A DNA stretch of 64,000 nucleotides from Sialis fuliginosa. Lineage: Eukaryota > Arthropoda > Insecta > Megaloptera > Sialidae. The position numbers were made by a program, and so were the translations under genes. How positions within the stretch are numbered: the first letter of the stretch is position 1; each line of letters begins with the position of its first letter. Below, in pieces: positions 1 to 14,200 of the stretch. The stretch covers positions 5,954,501 to 6,018,500 of the forward strand of contig OY540819.1 of the NCBI GenBank assembly GCA_961205875.1. Direction: 5' to 3'. The notes under the pieces are model-generated. The model saw nothing but the letters and a program-made list of their open reading frames with translations. It was not told the origin of the DNA and ran no database searches.

Positions 1-1466
1 GCCTGTAACCAACACTTGGTGCCTGTTCTAATCTATAATCTGTGTTGAGACTAGTTTACTCGACTCTATTGGTTTATGAACGTGAAAGGTGCGTATTAAA
101 TATTATTATTTAGAAATTGTACAAAATGAAATAACTTCCATGGTGTGTTGATTTTATTAAAACCATTTGATATGAATGTCACAGGATAAAAATTATATAT
201 TTATATACGTATAAAAGGGTGCTATATTTCAGAAGGGTACATCTTCCCCTTCAATTTCACACCTGCAATATGTTATTATATTGATAACAAATGATAAGGG
301 GATGTTACCATTATCTATTTGTATACCCTTCTTTTATTATTTATGTTTTTACAAAGAAAATTAGGGAATATTATATTATGATTAGTAAAATGTATAATTC
401 CAAGGGCAAGTGGTTTTGTAATTATAAATAATTTTATTATAATGTTTTTAAATAAATAAAGAATTGCGTAAAATGTAAACATAATATGACAATAGAATAA
501 AAATATTATCAGTAGTTATTAAATATAGATACGTCATGAAATAATTTATAAAAGAAAACTGTAGAAATCTACAATAGTTTTGAATAATTATATGCATATA
601 AATTTGAAAATAAAGAGAAGGTTGTAATGTACCATGTACCTATCAGAGTATGAAGAAATAAACATTACTACAGAAGTCATGAATAAAATCGCTTAATTTT
701 AATAATTCTATGATGATCACAATTCGGAAAGATCATTTTTCATAGAATTCTACCTTTATAAATAACAAAATGAGTCGTCAATAATCCGAATTCTCAAACC
801 AGTGAGAAACCATAAAAAACATGTGTAATAAAACGATGGGGCTATTTTCAATAACGGCCATATCCATAATAAACTTTATTTATAATTTGGCCAGAAAATA
901 AATCCGAAACTGATTTTTTATTTTTTTACAGTAAAAATATCTCACATGTTTCGATTTCATAAGAAGTCCTCATCAGGTGCTTAATAAAACCGTTTTTTTA
1001 GTGATTAAGAAATTCATGATAAATTTATAACAAAGGCACCTTCCTATAAAACTGAATGAGGATCAAAGATTTGTAACTATAGAACTAGAAAAAATAATAA
1101 AAAAACGATTAGAATTGTTAATAATTATTAACTGAGTCGATATGTTTACCTATTTATAGAATCGAACAAGTCGTTTAGCGGAAACAACTATATTTCACAA
1201 TACACCCACACTACCTACATATATGTAATACATTATATCTTAACAATAAGTCTTAAATATTGTTAAGCAATAGTGACTTGGAAAAATTATTTTGTATTAA
1301 ATTCAAATATTTTTATCTAAGATGTAATTATGGAACTTTGAGTTGTAATTATAGAACTTTTTACTGTTGTTCCGCAAAATTATGGAAGAAATTAACGGCT
1401 ATCCACTATTTTATTGAATTATATGACTGAGAAGTGCTTAAATTATTTAAACATATCTGCCATGAG

Positions 1467-1687
1467 TAGGGTGACTAGGTCTCCGGTTTTGCCCGGAGTC
1501 TCAGGGTTTGCAAAAAATGACGACAAAAAAATGACGTCAAAAATAGAGCAGGGGACATAACAGTGCAGATTTTGGTAACAAATTTTATGAAAATAAAAAT
1601 AAAAAGAATAAAATAGATAAGATAAAATAGAAAAGGGGTCTTCATTTACATCTCAAGGTTTACCAAAACTAAAATATGGTCACCCTA
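1467..1687. mobile_element. hAT-type MITE with 8-bp target site duplication
   Basis: A 221-bp element starts TAGGGTGACTA and ends in the near-complement TGGTCACCCTA. The flanks GCCATGAG (1459-1466) and GCCGTGAG (1688-1695) match at 7 of 8 positions, the target-duplication length of hAT transposons. It has no coding capacity, so it is a non-autonomous copy. The terminal sequence is a common type among animal hAT elements; assignment beyond the superfamily is not possible by eye. Confidence 0.7.
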
Positions 1688-4600
1688 GCCGTGAGAGCCA
1701 CGGTACTTTCTTATACGTAATCCTGACAGTGAACAGTGTACGTGCTTATTATTTTATTCAAATAATTCTGACAAACTAATAAAAGATAGAATAAATTGAA
1801 TGGGACATAAACTATAAATAATATTATTCTCTACATTATGTATCAAATGAATTTTTTTGAACGTAATAACTTAACCGAAAACGGATTACTATATCTATAC
1901 TTCATATACATGCGTATAAGAAAGTAAAAAATGATAATTTCTGAATCGTAAAAGGGGGCGAGTACTTGAAACTCCCAAAAGGCATGATTTTTCGAATGAT
2001 ATACCTAACTTGTTTACTTTTTTTCATATTCTCTTATATTATAGATCGATAATCACATAATTTGGTTATTTAAGTTCTTTCCTCCCACCGATTTATTTTT
2101 GATGTCCTTGTATTTTAAATATACGAAAATGGCCAACGTGAAGTTTAGAAAAGTGTCCCCCGGTAAAAGGTTAAAAACTACTGACAATGAGTTAATTAGA
2201 AATATTTCGTTTAAAACTAATAACACAAATATTCCATTGTTTTGTGATATAGAGTGATAGGATAAATAGATATTGGTTATCGTAATTTTTATAATTGAAT
2301 TTTACTGTATGACACTATTCTGTCCTCAGAATTATTAATCATAAGATGGAAATATTTAATCTCATTTCTTATCAGAAGGTACAACATATTTTATGCAGAT
2401 TACTATAATAAATACATATTTTATTTTATTTATAGAGAAATATATACCTATGTATACCTACATGTAGTTTTCAGTGTGTGCTGCGTTTTTTTTTTTTTTT
2501 TAAGAAGGTAAATTATTATATTATTATTTTTAAGTTGCTCAAATTTTGATTTTTTAGGTCCGATATTTATAGAAATGGCTATAATTTTTAAAAGCTGTTT
2601 ATTTTTTGTCGAGATTTTTTAAAACCCGCAAGTCGAAAATGTTGTAAATACTTTTGTAATATTTCTATATTCGACTTTGTTAAATTTTATTTTACAATAA
2701 CAAATATTGGTACTATAATAAAAATGTATACTAATTAAAAGAATGTGATTTTGATGTTATTAAGCCGCATCATCAATGTCGGGATGTTGTGCTTAAATTT
2801 ATAGAGCAGCCAGTTGTGTGGTTATTCACAAATTTTGAAGTACTTTTGAGCGAAGTCGTGGTGAAATTTTAAAAAAATATTTAGTTTTATATCACACACT
2901 TTGTAAAAAAATTGCTGTAACTCAAAACTATAAATAGCTCAGGAAAATAGTTGAAATTAAGAATTATAAATTAAAGTAAATAAATAAATAAAGTTCTGTT
3001 ATTTAGGATTCTATTTAGTAGAGGAAGTTACATTATTTTACTGTGCAATGAGAAAAATCGTTTGTATTTGTTCTTAATCCAAAATTGTAGCATTTTGACT
3101 AAAGACTGTGTTTTATTAGGTAAAAAATTGTAAATCACTAAAATTTCTGTTTTTTTAAGGGTCTATGAAAATAGCAATGTACATAAATATAGTTATTATT
3201 TTATAATTTAACATAATTATTTCTCGTAATTCCAGTGTATTTTATAAAACTTCTGTACGATGATTGTATTAATTTATTTCCGTGTTAATTTGTTGAAATT
3301 ATTTTAATTATCGTAAGAAGATACATCAGAATAAAGACTACAATTTTATTATCACAATACATGTAATCAGTTGTGAGAATTTTACAACGATTACTTTAAT
3401 ACCTTTATCAATAGATTCTTTTATTTACTGTGTATTTAAAGAAAAAATGTTAATTAATTTTTTTATAACCTGTCACTCTCATTTTCTATACTATAAAAAT
3501 TAATAGATAAATATATATGTATTATCAACGAAGAAAGTATCGATTTTCTAATATAGAGCACTTGATTAATAATGAAAGCATAACGTTGTACAATATTTAT
3601 TTTATTAAATTTAAAAATGGAAGACCTAATTGACTGTAGATTTAGTTAATTGATTTTCTGAACGACATAATAATTATAACAAATATACCCCAAAGTTACG
3701 TCACATGTTCACTAATTGGAGCATTGTTATTTTATATGTTGAGGCAATCAAGTGTAGTAAAATGCTGCTCAAAAGACGTAAATCTGGTGCACGTACTGTA
3801 TCTTTTAATTGAAAATGTATGTAACTCTAAATGCCGAAATTCATTAATTGTATTATTTTTTTTTTGTAACAAAATATGTTGACATATTTCAACAAATGTT
3901 AAAATACATGTTAATTGAAGAAAAAAATGACTTCATGTGCAAAAAATTTTCTACAAAATACACTCTGTAGGAAAATATATTTTAATAAAAAATATAGTTA
4001 ATAGAAATTGACATTTATGTGGTCTAATAAAACCATATCACCGATCTCCCCCTAAACAATTATGACAATAACAGATGTCTAACCATCCAAAAATAATATC
4101 GAACCCTTATATTACATTTCCCTAACCTTATTTACCTGTCTGTATTTTTGGATACACATGACTGCCAAACGCATCCAAAAGCCTATAGATTTCACAGTTA
4201 GATTTTAAACAAATACCATAGACAGACACAAAACAAACTGTATTGTTACATAGCGGAACTCATGGTAGTTGAACATTATCCGGAAGAATGATCTGTGCCC
4301 CCCCTCCCCCGCCGTTCGCCAACCCTTTTGTGCAACTTCCGTTTTCACCGGAACGACATTTAAATGTATACGAGACAAATGTAGAGTATCTGTGAAATGA
4401 ACGTTGTGGTTGGTATTTTAACATAATGACATTTTGTATAGGTTGTTCTAGATATTGCGACTATCGTTATACAAGTATATGTAGATAACATTTTTTGTGA
4501 ATTAGGGTTTTTAACCTTTAGTGAATGGCAACTAATAGATAGATTCTGTTACTTTGTGACTATAAATCAATTAAAAAATTGCTTATATTTTACTATAGTT

Positions 4601-6117
4601 CATTGTTAATATATTATTAACTAATTTACTAATATATTTATAAATATTAAAAAATTTATAGGTTCTATCTATAGGTGATTTTAAAATCAATAAAATTTTG
4701 ATAGTGTTGTATATGTTTGTTTATCACGAAACGAAACCTAAAACCCTAGAATTACTTTGATACTATTTATCATCACGCTATTCTATCTATGGGCTGAGCA
4801 CTTTTTACTACTGAATCGGCGAGATTTTCATTGTTACATTGTCAAATTAATTAAAAATGAAACAACTAACAACGTGTTTAGAGCAGCCGATTGCGAGGGC
4901 GTTAATTGATTTCGAAATACACGTGGATGAATGTCGGAAAAACCTTGTACTGGAAAATATTTTATTAAATACAATTTAGAAAGATTAGTCCATATTTTAT
5001 TCATGTTTAAAATATCGCTTATAATATTCTATCTTGTCTCCGCGACTTCATATCAAATCTTTTCCGTTTTTATACATTTTGTAAAAAATATCAAATATTT
5101 ATTGTCTCAATTCGTTCTTGACCTAAATTATTCAATTAACATTTTTGGTTTTATTAAATCAACATCGTAACTATCTTTAATTTTTATTATACAATTTAAT
5201 CGTTCATTTTCTCTTATATCCTATTCAATTATCATATAGCCCAAGGCATAAACTAATTATTGGCTCTTAGACTTGCAAGCATTGAAAATTCTATCAAAAT
5301 CGGTACAGTATTTTTTTGTCAAGTTGGAACAATCAGACAGATAAATCAATTTTTTTAAACTATCAAAATAGTTTATATTCTCTTAAAAAATACACGCAAA
5401 CTAAAAAAATATAAAATAATTATTTATTTTGTACAGACACACTCTACACTTTATAAATTTATATATGCATATTGATTTTATTATATAATATATCAAACCA
5501 TACTTTTCCACGTCATACGCTTTTAAAAACACAAGTACCTCTGTACATACTCTGAAAGTGTAATTATATATGGTACAACATTTTCATATTTTTATCTCCG
5601 ATAATAAATATTTATCTCGCGCTTTATTGTATTATCCCTGTAATCATTTACTGCATGAATCACCACACACCGACCCACATACGTATAGTGTTGCGGTTTA
5701 GATTCCCACGTGATCATAGTTACCTCCGATCAACCTAGGCCTTGAAAATAGTTTGAGGGAGTATAAAATAATAATAGTAGTAGATGGAATTAGCCTTAAT
5801 TAGTGCGATGTTATGTAATGTTAATGCAAATATGGATGGACTGATAAGTAGTTGCAGTAGCGTACAAAAACATAGAAAAAACTAAAAAGAATAGTCGTAT
5901 TTACCTTCTATGCTAATTTTGCAAGATAATTGTTAATACTGTCAGCATTTAATAACAATTGATACCTTAGTGAATCATTGGATCTAGCTATGAATATATG
6001 TAGATCAAGTCAATTTATGTTAAAATTCAATGACACTGTTTCTTATAGTTTTTTCTTCAAGAGTTTTTCACTGATTCAAAAAATATTTTTACTATTTTTA
6101 ATTTTATATTTAAAACC

Positions 6118-6200
6118 TTAAGGCTTTTATACACCACCCAATCTGCAGTGTCGATTTGTAAGGATTGGATGTCAAATTGGGTGGTGTATAGATGCCTTTA
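6118..6200. mobile_element. Short foldback MITE (family also at 52201-52406)
   Basis: The ends are imperfect inverted repeats of about 25 bp (TTAAGGCTTTTATACACCAC on the left, GTGGTGTATAGATGCCTTTA on the right) around a core containing AATCTGCAG and GATTTGT. The same end and the same internal CTGCAG/GATTTGTC words recur in the larger element at 52201-52406, which makes the two members of one family. It has no open frame. The superfamily is unknown; TTA/TAA at the ends would suit a 3-bp target duplication. Confidence 0.6.
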
Positions 6201-7359
6201 AATCACATTAAAAATAAAACAACTGATTTTTTTTTTGTTTATAAATAAAGCAGAATCTTACACAAGAAAAATTATTTCATAATAGTTTATAATTATACAA
6301 TACATTCTTGCAATACATACTCATTTAATAACTTCGTTGACAAATTAAATTTAATATAATACATACATACGTCAGCAGTTACAATGTTCATGAGAACTTC
6401 ATTATTCAGTTCTTGGTTAAATAGGTTATGTCATTTGTTTGTAAATATAAACGATATTTTGTTTGCTAGAATTGAAAATTTGTTATTTAAAACTTTCGAC
6501 TATTATCGTTTCTGAAAACTTTATAAAACAATAAATATTTATATTTATTTTTATTTACTTATTATCGAGAATAAAATAGGGTGAACAAATTAACCTATTT
6601 TAATCCCCTGTTTTCGGACTCTGCAGCTGTTAAATGACTTCAATTTTGGATTTTTTTTAGTAGCATGGGTAAACAACTTGTTTTATCCTACTAATACATT
6701 TAAATAATTTATTTAGCAGTTACCCAACTGTGCCTCAATTATTTATTTTACGACCAGTAATTTTTACATTTGTATCCCGACCAGAAGAATATTCGCTTAT
6801 TACAAAATCAAGTAAAAAAATCTATGTACATAAATATGTCTTTCCCAAAGTAAAGTCAATTTTATAAAAACAAATTAATATCGCCTTTTAAATCTTCAAT
6901 ACGCCAATGTTACGTCATCTTCGGTTCCAAATGCTTGCCATGTTTTCAGGCCACTTAAAAGACGTAAAACATACATAAATATATAAATCTATATAACAAT
7001 AAAAACTGTAACAGGGAATGATTGTATTCTTTATGATAATATACAAATATTCCTTAAATTATTGAAAATACATCGTAGGTCGCGAAATAGATTGCACTTG
7101 AAAATTTTTGGGAAAGGATAGTCTGTTATTAACACACCATTCTAATTGTTTCAAAATTATAACACTGTTACCCAATCTCGACATAAAATAGAAAACTGAA
7201 AAATAAACATTGTTTATTATTTTTACACATCGTATAATTTGTGGCAATAAAATTAATTTAAGTATATTTAGGTAAATTGAATTTCGCGATGTGAGATACG
7301 TATCTCCACATATGCGTATACGTGCATACATTAGCCAGATTGAATTAATTCCGTGTAGT

Positions 7360-7496
7360 GGTGTTACAATGTTCTTTCGTCATGCATTGTTCTCTCGATC
7401 GTGCTTTACTTTCTATTATTCTCTTCTCATCTAGCTGGCCGTGGTTGATGTCTTGTGTAACCTTACAGTCAGCACAAACGCGTTGGTCAACGAACT
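7360..7496 (+). promoter_or_regulatory. Candidate 5' UTR exon / promoter of myosin VI (speculative)
   Basis: This patch is visibly richer in G and C than its surroundings, pyrimidine-rich in its middle, and ends at 7496 with a usable splice donor (CGAACT|GTAAGA). Because the first coding exon of myosin VI starts at an acceptor (16571), a non-coding first exon is required, and this is one possible place. There is no homology evidence; the exon could equally lie outside the window or elsewhere in the 16-kb flank. Confidence 0.18.
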
Positions 7497-10387
7497 GTAA
7501 GAAAATCACTTGTGGTCGTTGAAAATTATATAATTTTTTGAAAATGATAAATGCTTATTTCTGACAGTATTTTATCTCCTTGTTTATAATTAGTCCAGTC
7601 GTCAGACAAGTTCGTATGTACTCCGTCAGTTTTTTCAAGAAATTGGTAAATTCTGATGATAAAAACATGGCGATAACTTTCGAAGTGCATGCACCTCAAC
7701 TTTCTAGGGGCTTACAAAGCTGTCTAAAACCAGCTGTTTAGGAATAACACTGGAACTGTCAGTTTTAGGATAAAATAGTTTTTATAAATCTTAAAGCTGA
7801 TAAAATTTCGAACAAAATAGTGTTTTTAAAAATTATATACTTACCATAAATAGTTATTGAAATAGGGCCCGTTAAAAAATCATTTAGCGATGTCGAGTTT
7901 GGAAACCACGCTTAAAATGTAGAGTTCCATTCATCCACTGTGTTTATTATGTCCTTCATTTAATTTCAAATTAAAATTTTAAGTTATAATACAGAAAATA
8001 GTGCCCTAATGCATTATATCTAATGTCGCTACCTTTAAAAAAGTTTAAGTTATAAGCTTTCAAAATTCTATGTATTACAAATATTTAAGGAAAATTATTC
8101 CTGTTTTTTGACGACCACAGAGAAGACTTTCTACGCACCGATTAAAATAAAATCCAACTAGGAATCTATGGTGAAAATGGGGGTTCTTTAAACAAATTGG
8201 TAGTAATTGAACCTACATTAAAGACTGTTATTTTGAGGTCTATAATATTTAACAAAAAATCAATGTTTTTTTATCATTATTTCACAATACTTTATTGGGC
8301 TCCACCTGCCACCTATATTTCAAAATTTATAAATTGTGTTCCCCTTCCTAGATAAGAAAACATGTTTAACTTATAACTAATTAATTCATTTTCAAACTGT
8401 GTATTTCCAATATAAGGCAAAATAAATTTGATAACATTTTCTGAATTTACTACTGAAATATCGCGAATACTCTATACAGGTATTTTTTTTAATACAACAG
8501 TTAATTTATGTAATATAAAAACTGAATAGGTACTTGTACAACAGAATAATAGCTAATATACAAACAAATTACCATATTCTCCACACAGAACATTTTTTGC
8601 ATTGAAACAAAAAGAAACTTAATTACAATACCACATTCAAGATGTACGACATATTCAGCACAAAAACATATTCTAATTCTGTGGTACGACAATTTGTGAT
8701 TAAAATAAGTAATTCATACACCAGATGCTGCACAGATAAATCTTGATATTTGTAACTGTATAATACATTTAACAGTACGTACCTATACTGTGTAACACAG
8801 AAACTGAAGAACCGTTGTTCTTATAGCGTTTGCCATCTGACGTGTCAACCTGTCAATGTTTATTGAATCTGCAATTATCGTTAATATTTTTATTGTATGG
8901 TATATTACACAGATATTTAGGTGCATTATAATTTAAATGAGGTTTGGCTTTTCTTTGTTCCATATGAATATTAAATTATACGTAAGGAATCTGAGTTCGA
9001 AGCGTGCCTTTTTGGTTTAAATTGACGTTGATAGGATCATCTGTCTGGGATAAACTGAAACTAATAGTGAACCGATTTTAATGCGGTTTTCGTTGGATAA
9101 ATGATATATTTAAGCGGGTTTGAGACTATATCAACAGTGCTCTTTATTGCACAAGTCATAAGAGTGAGTGCGCGACACAAAAAATTTGATACGCTGTATA
9201 AACTATAACATGCAGATATATCAAAATCATGGAACTCACGTAAGGTTCGATTAGTTCAACATAAGTAAACGACAGCATATCTATCTTTAATAATAAAAAA
9301 AAAAACTCACTTCAGACGTTTTTTTAGTTTAGTAATTAATATTAATTGAAATATGATTATAAAACGTTTTATAACTTTATTTATACAGATCTAATTGGGC
9401 TATATCCTTTTAAAAATGCATTGTCCATTTATTTTGGTGTTACTAAATAAATTGATAAAAATATTTTCTTGCCATTATATTATTAACACTTTACTTACTT
9501 ATTAAATAATTTAAACGAATAATCACTGAAATATATCTAATATCTTTAAAGTTATTTTTAGAGAAAATCGTATTATGTAGGTACTTCCTTTATGAATTTG
9601 CAAACATTTATAATATTTAGTATCAACATTAACTACTTCATTCTTTTATTCATTTTAAAAAATCACGCGATTCTGCCTGGGTACTAATTATATTTCATTT
9701 GAATTTAATTATGGGTAAATAAAATTAGTCGAAGTAATGTTATTTTATATTTTGAGACGTAACTCCGAAATAAGCGACATTAATTTCAAAACACTGTGTG
9801 TTTTGAGAAATCTAATTTCCTATTAATACCTGGTTTAAACTTTAAAAAAATATTTTTTGATGTTATGTATATGCAAAAACAAAACACATTCGTAGTTATT
9901 TTTTCTATTCTTAGTCATAGTGCATTATTGAATATGTGATTTTTACCATTTACTTAAACTAATAAGCGATAATGTAAGTCGAAGTGCCGTAATTCGAGGT
10001 AAGATTACAACAAAAATCCACAAGTCCAGTATTATAAAAATTTGCTCTGGGGTAAAAGCTAAGCTAACGCTATCTGCGAGGTATTAAATATAAATGACAA
10101 CCCACTGACAATTCTAATCAATGGTACGGTTTATATGAATGACCTTAAAATATACGCGTTTTGAAAGCAGTGGTTATTACCCAGTGGCGAAGCGTCCATG
10201 GAAGCAGGGGAAGCAGTGTTTCCCTTTCTTTATGGGTAAATTAATACAAATCTATGTTTTCAGTTAATAAATAATTTAAAATTATTATTAAAATATTCAT
10301 CTTTATACGCAACCCAAACATTTTAACCAAAAGTCAAAAATAACATTTAATATTAATTTACACCTTCAATTATAAAACTATAATACC

Positions 10388-10832
10388 TCTACGTCTTATT
10401 TTCTTGTATTTTAGTCGATATTTGTATGTCAAGTTGAAGTTCACTGCAAGAAATTTCACTAAATTTTTTGGAATTTTTGATTTCGTTAAAAGTATGTCTA
10501 TTGTATATAAAATGACGTGAAAAGTTGAAATTTTCAAACCGCAAGTCTGTGTCTCAAACCGTTCTTGAGATATAGCCTCTCAAAGTTTCAGTTTTTTCAA
10601 AAATTTTAAGAAAAATGGCCCTAACTTTTGAACGGATGGTCGGAATTGATTTTAATTGACGAATTTGGAAAATTTCAACTTTTCACGTCATTTTCTATAC
10701 AATAAACATTAAACTTTTAACGAAATCAAAAATTCGAAATTTTTTAGTGAAATTTCCTGCAGTGAACTGACAATGAGTGAACTTCAACTCGACATACAAA
10801 TATCGCCTAAATTCAAGAAAATAAGACGTAGA
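10388..10832. mobile_element. Foldback element with ~150-bp arms
   Basis: The left arm (10388-10535) and right arm (10668-10832) are reverse complements with scattered mismatches and one roughly 16-bp insertion in the right arm (a repeated GTGAAC-type word). Matching landmarks in order are TCTACGTCTTATTTTCTTG, GATATTTGTATGTC, AGTTGAAGTTCACTGCA, TTTTTGATTTCGTTAAAAGT and AATGACGTGAAAAGTTG. The 130-bp loop carries no gene. The structure is that of a non-autonomous MITE; transcripts through it would form a long hairpin. Confidence 0.7.
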
Positions 10833-11050
10833 ATCATTTAGGTAGTTACTATATAAATATATAAGAATTTATTTAAAAAAGTAAAAGCTTGAACTAAAGC
10901 TGTTTCATAACTAGTTTTTTTTGTTAATAGGAGGGGGAGAATTGACAAAATTTGCTTCCCTTTTAAAAATTTCAAGCCTCGCCCTGTTATTACCACTACT
11001 CTAAATTTACGAGCAGACACCTCACAGCCCAGAAAGCTTTTGCTCTAGAG

Positions 11051-11225
11051 CAGCGGTTCTTAAACTAGGGCCCGCTGAACTTTTGTCAGGGGTCCGTGAA
11101 ACATATTTGGCATAAATTAAAGTACTTTTACATTTTTATTTACCAGTGATTAATTAATATCTAACGACCTTTGTTTTTATATCCTGGGAAGGGGGTCCTT
11201 GAAAAATAATTGTTCAGAGTTCTAG
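11051..11225. mobile_element. hAT-like terminal fragment
   Basis: The sequence begins CAGCGGTTCTTAAACTAGGG, closely resembling the classic hAT end CAGNGGTTCTTAAACT, and continues with words common in such elements (GGGTCCGTGAAAC, then GGGGGTCCTTG). I could not find a clean opposite terminal repeat, so it is reported as a fragment. A similar hAT-like end (CAGTGGCGAAGCGTCC) lies at 10192-10207, also without a clear partner. Confidence 0.4.
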
Positions 11226-14200
11226 AGAGTAAATTCTTTATATTACTCGACATTAATCTTTTTGGCAGTTGAGCTATTCAATCAATAGTGAACCCTACCC
11301 TAGACTTTTGCCACCCACGCTGTCTATTCGTTACACAATTACCTAGGGTTAATAATCACACCGGTGAATTTTTTTACGTTCGTCTTTCTTTACTCTCGGA
11401 AGTGAAGCATGTTGTAGCGCCCAGTGAGTCACTCACTCATTGTTGTTGGTACTTTGCACATACACAGACTGGTCGAGCAAGTTTTTAAATTTGGTCATGA
11501 TCTTGATACCTTTTTTATCGTCTGTCTATTATTAGACATATTGGCGTTGCTGATGAACTTTAATAAAATATATACATATAAAAAATACTCTCCTTTGTTA
11601 TGTATGTTGTATGGTTGCGTAATGACTTGCTGTTATGTTTTTTTATTAAGTTTTTTGTTCTGTTTTATCATTCATATATCTGCATATAGATCAATGCCTT
11701 TAAACTTGTTGTTTTTTCCAGTAAATTGCAAATTGTTGAAAAAATCTCTATTTAAGTATTTTTTATTACTTTTAAAACCATTTATTAGTGTAAACTTCCC
11801 TTTCCTCGTATTCCTTAATCATTTCATTTTCAATACTTTTTGAGTAATTGAATCGATATCATTTTCGTTCTTATGTACATATGTATATGTATATAAATTT
11901 GTATGCTCTGTCTGTATAATGTCAAAACTTGGGGGTTTTTGAGTGCAATATATGTAATTTTCATAGTTTTCTCACCGATTTCATATCACACGCAGAAGAA
12001 ACTGATTATCCATTTAAATGTTTTTGAAAACTCATAAAAAATACATAAAAGAGCGTAACTAAAACATATTTATTATTTTTGATGAAATATTAGTTTGGTC
12101 TTCAGATATTTGTATATGTACGTAAAACATTGTCAATCAATTATTTCAAAGAAATAATATATTCTAGTATATTTCCTGTAATAAATATAAATTACAATAC
12201 ATACAAATATTCATATATGATGCATATTTAAATACCGTCTACGTGATTATGTTTTTAATATTTAAAAATTTAAAATACAAGTACACATTATCATGAAGAT
12301 AATAAAATTTAATTATTGTATATCTTTATAATATATTATCCAATAATGTATTCGACAAGATAATAAAGAGAAATACTTTTTTGATTATACTTAAAGTAAT
12401 TAATATGTATGAACATTTCTTATTTATTAAGTGGACTTGTTATCTCAATTTTCTGATAACACATAGGTACCTACTTGTTAAAAATAATTGGGTTGTAAAT
12501 TTTACTTCACAAAAATTATAACTACCTGATATCAGAATAAAAGAATTTTTTTTATTGTTTATACAAATTGATTTGTTTTATGAAATACATTTTTAAATGT
12601 GAAAAAAGTTATGTTAAAGCATATTTAATCATTAATGTATGTATGTTATGAATTGGATATTCTTGTTCTTATTCTTTTAATTACTACGATATTATTGTGG
12701 GTTCATTTCTAAGCATTAAGTTGGTAAACAAGCTATATAATATTTCATATCATAAAATAAATGTGCAATTATATTGTTATTAAGTGAAAACGGTCAGATT
12801 GATTTTTAATGGACCAGATGGGCATAACTTAAATAAATTAATACTTATGGGAACATTAAAAATATTATTGGCCGGTATATTATAAAGAATTTTATCTAGA
12901 TTAAAATCTAATCAAGGTGTCAAATCGTTATTGAATTTGGTTTGAATTTTATGGTACACCATTGCTTTAAGACCATTGATTTTTATTTAGTGTGCATACG
13001 TTAAAACCATGAGATTTTCATTTAAATATGAAACCCTGCAGAAAGTGTTTGGTCGTATACAGTTTTTATTGATCTTACTTCCGCCTCATTTAATTGGGAA
13101 CACAATTAATCACCCATTTTCTTTTTTACGTACTTTTTGGCTTCTTAACGGTTCATTTATGTACCAAGTAGTTGCTCTTTTTTAGTATCATTCTTATTTA
13201 CGATAGCGACATAAAATTGCAGTTATTTCAGTAGACCTTTAATTCTTTTATTTATTGCAATGGCTTATTTCTTACGTTGAATTTTATTTTTCTAGATTAA
13301 CGTAGCATTGCTTACTGTGGAGTAACAGTAAGTAACAGCGGGTAATGATTCATAAAAATAAATTATATACAGTTAGTTGTTCAGGTTTACCTTACTAACT
13401 CAAACAGAACACTCATACAGTGTTATTGAGATGCGTTCTGAAGAAACTATTAGTAAATCGAGTTTATTATAACCTTATTTTTTTCGTGAATGTAATTTAC
13501 GTAATTTTCTTTTGACTAAAAACAATATATATTTTAGTTTCCTTTTTATGATGCAAAAAAAGTACAAATATGTTTTGTGATAAATCTACATCGAGATAAA
13601 CGGTGATGTTTCGGTACTGAGTATTTAATTTACTAATAACCGACTTTAAAAATGAATATTTCAACAAAATGTAAAACAATGCACTATTGTTTTCAGCGTG
13701 AGATAGAATTGTCTGTACTTTTTTTACGTCAGTTTGTAATGAGATAATTGTTAACAGATTTTTGTCGCATATCTGAAAATGTATCATGACTCATTGTTGA
13801 CAACTGTATCTTTAGTCGGCATCAGATGAACTGTTCTTGATATTAAGTTTAAAAGCGTTTCATGACATTGTAAAGTTTTTATGGAAGTAAAACATCTAAT
13901 ATAGTTTTTATAGATTCTAATACGAAATGTTCAGTTTGAATGATTGAAGCTTGTTACTTAATAATATGAAACGTGTATTTTAAAAACTCTCCAGGTCAAA
14001 CAGTACCAAAATTTGAGTTTTAATAGATTCTTATAGAGCGTAATAAAGTGTACCTATTAATAATTCGACCATTTTTGTTTAAATTCCATATTTAGACTAT
14101 GTCGACAAAATTAGAACTAAAAATTATCTCTATATGTAAACGATACTCACAATTACAGGCGTAGATATATAGTTCTTTTATAGGGTGATTTTTTTCGCCC

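Noticed and set aside
4931-5170. 79-codon open frame
   Set aside because: AT-rich chance frame with no recognisable similarity or gene context.
11424-11843. 139-codon open frame on the + strand, Leu/Phe-rich with membrane-like stretches
   Set aside because: Composition is what AT-rich non-coding DNA gives by chance; no family pattern, no splice context, and the region overlaps mobile-element debris.
13497-13787. 96-codon open frame on the - strand
   Set aside because: No recognisable domain, isolated in AT-rich DNA with no supporting signals.
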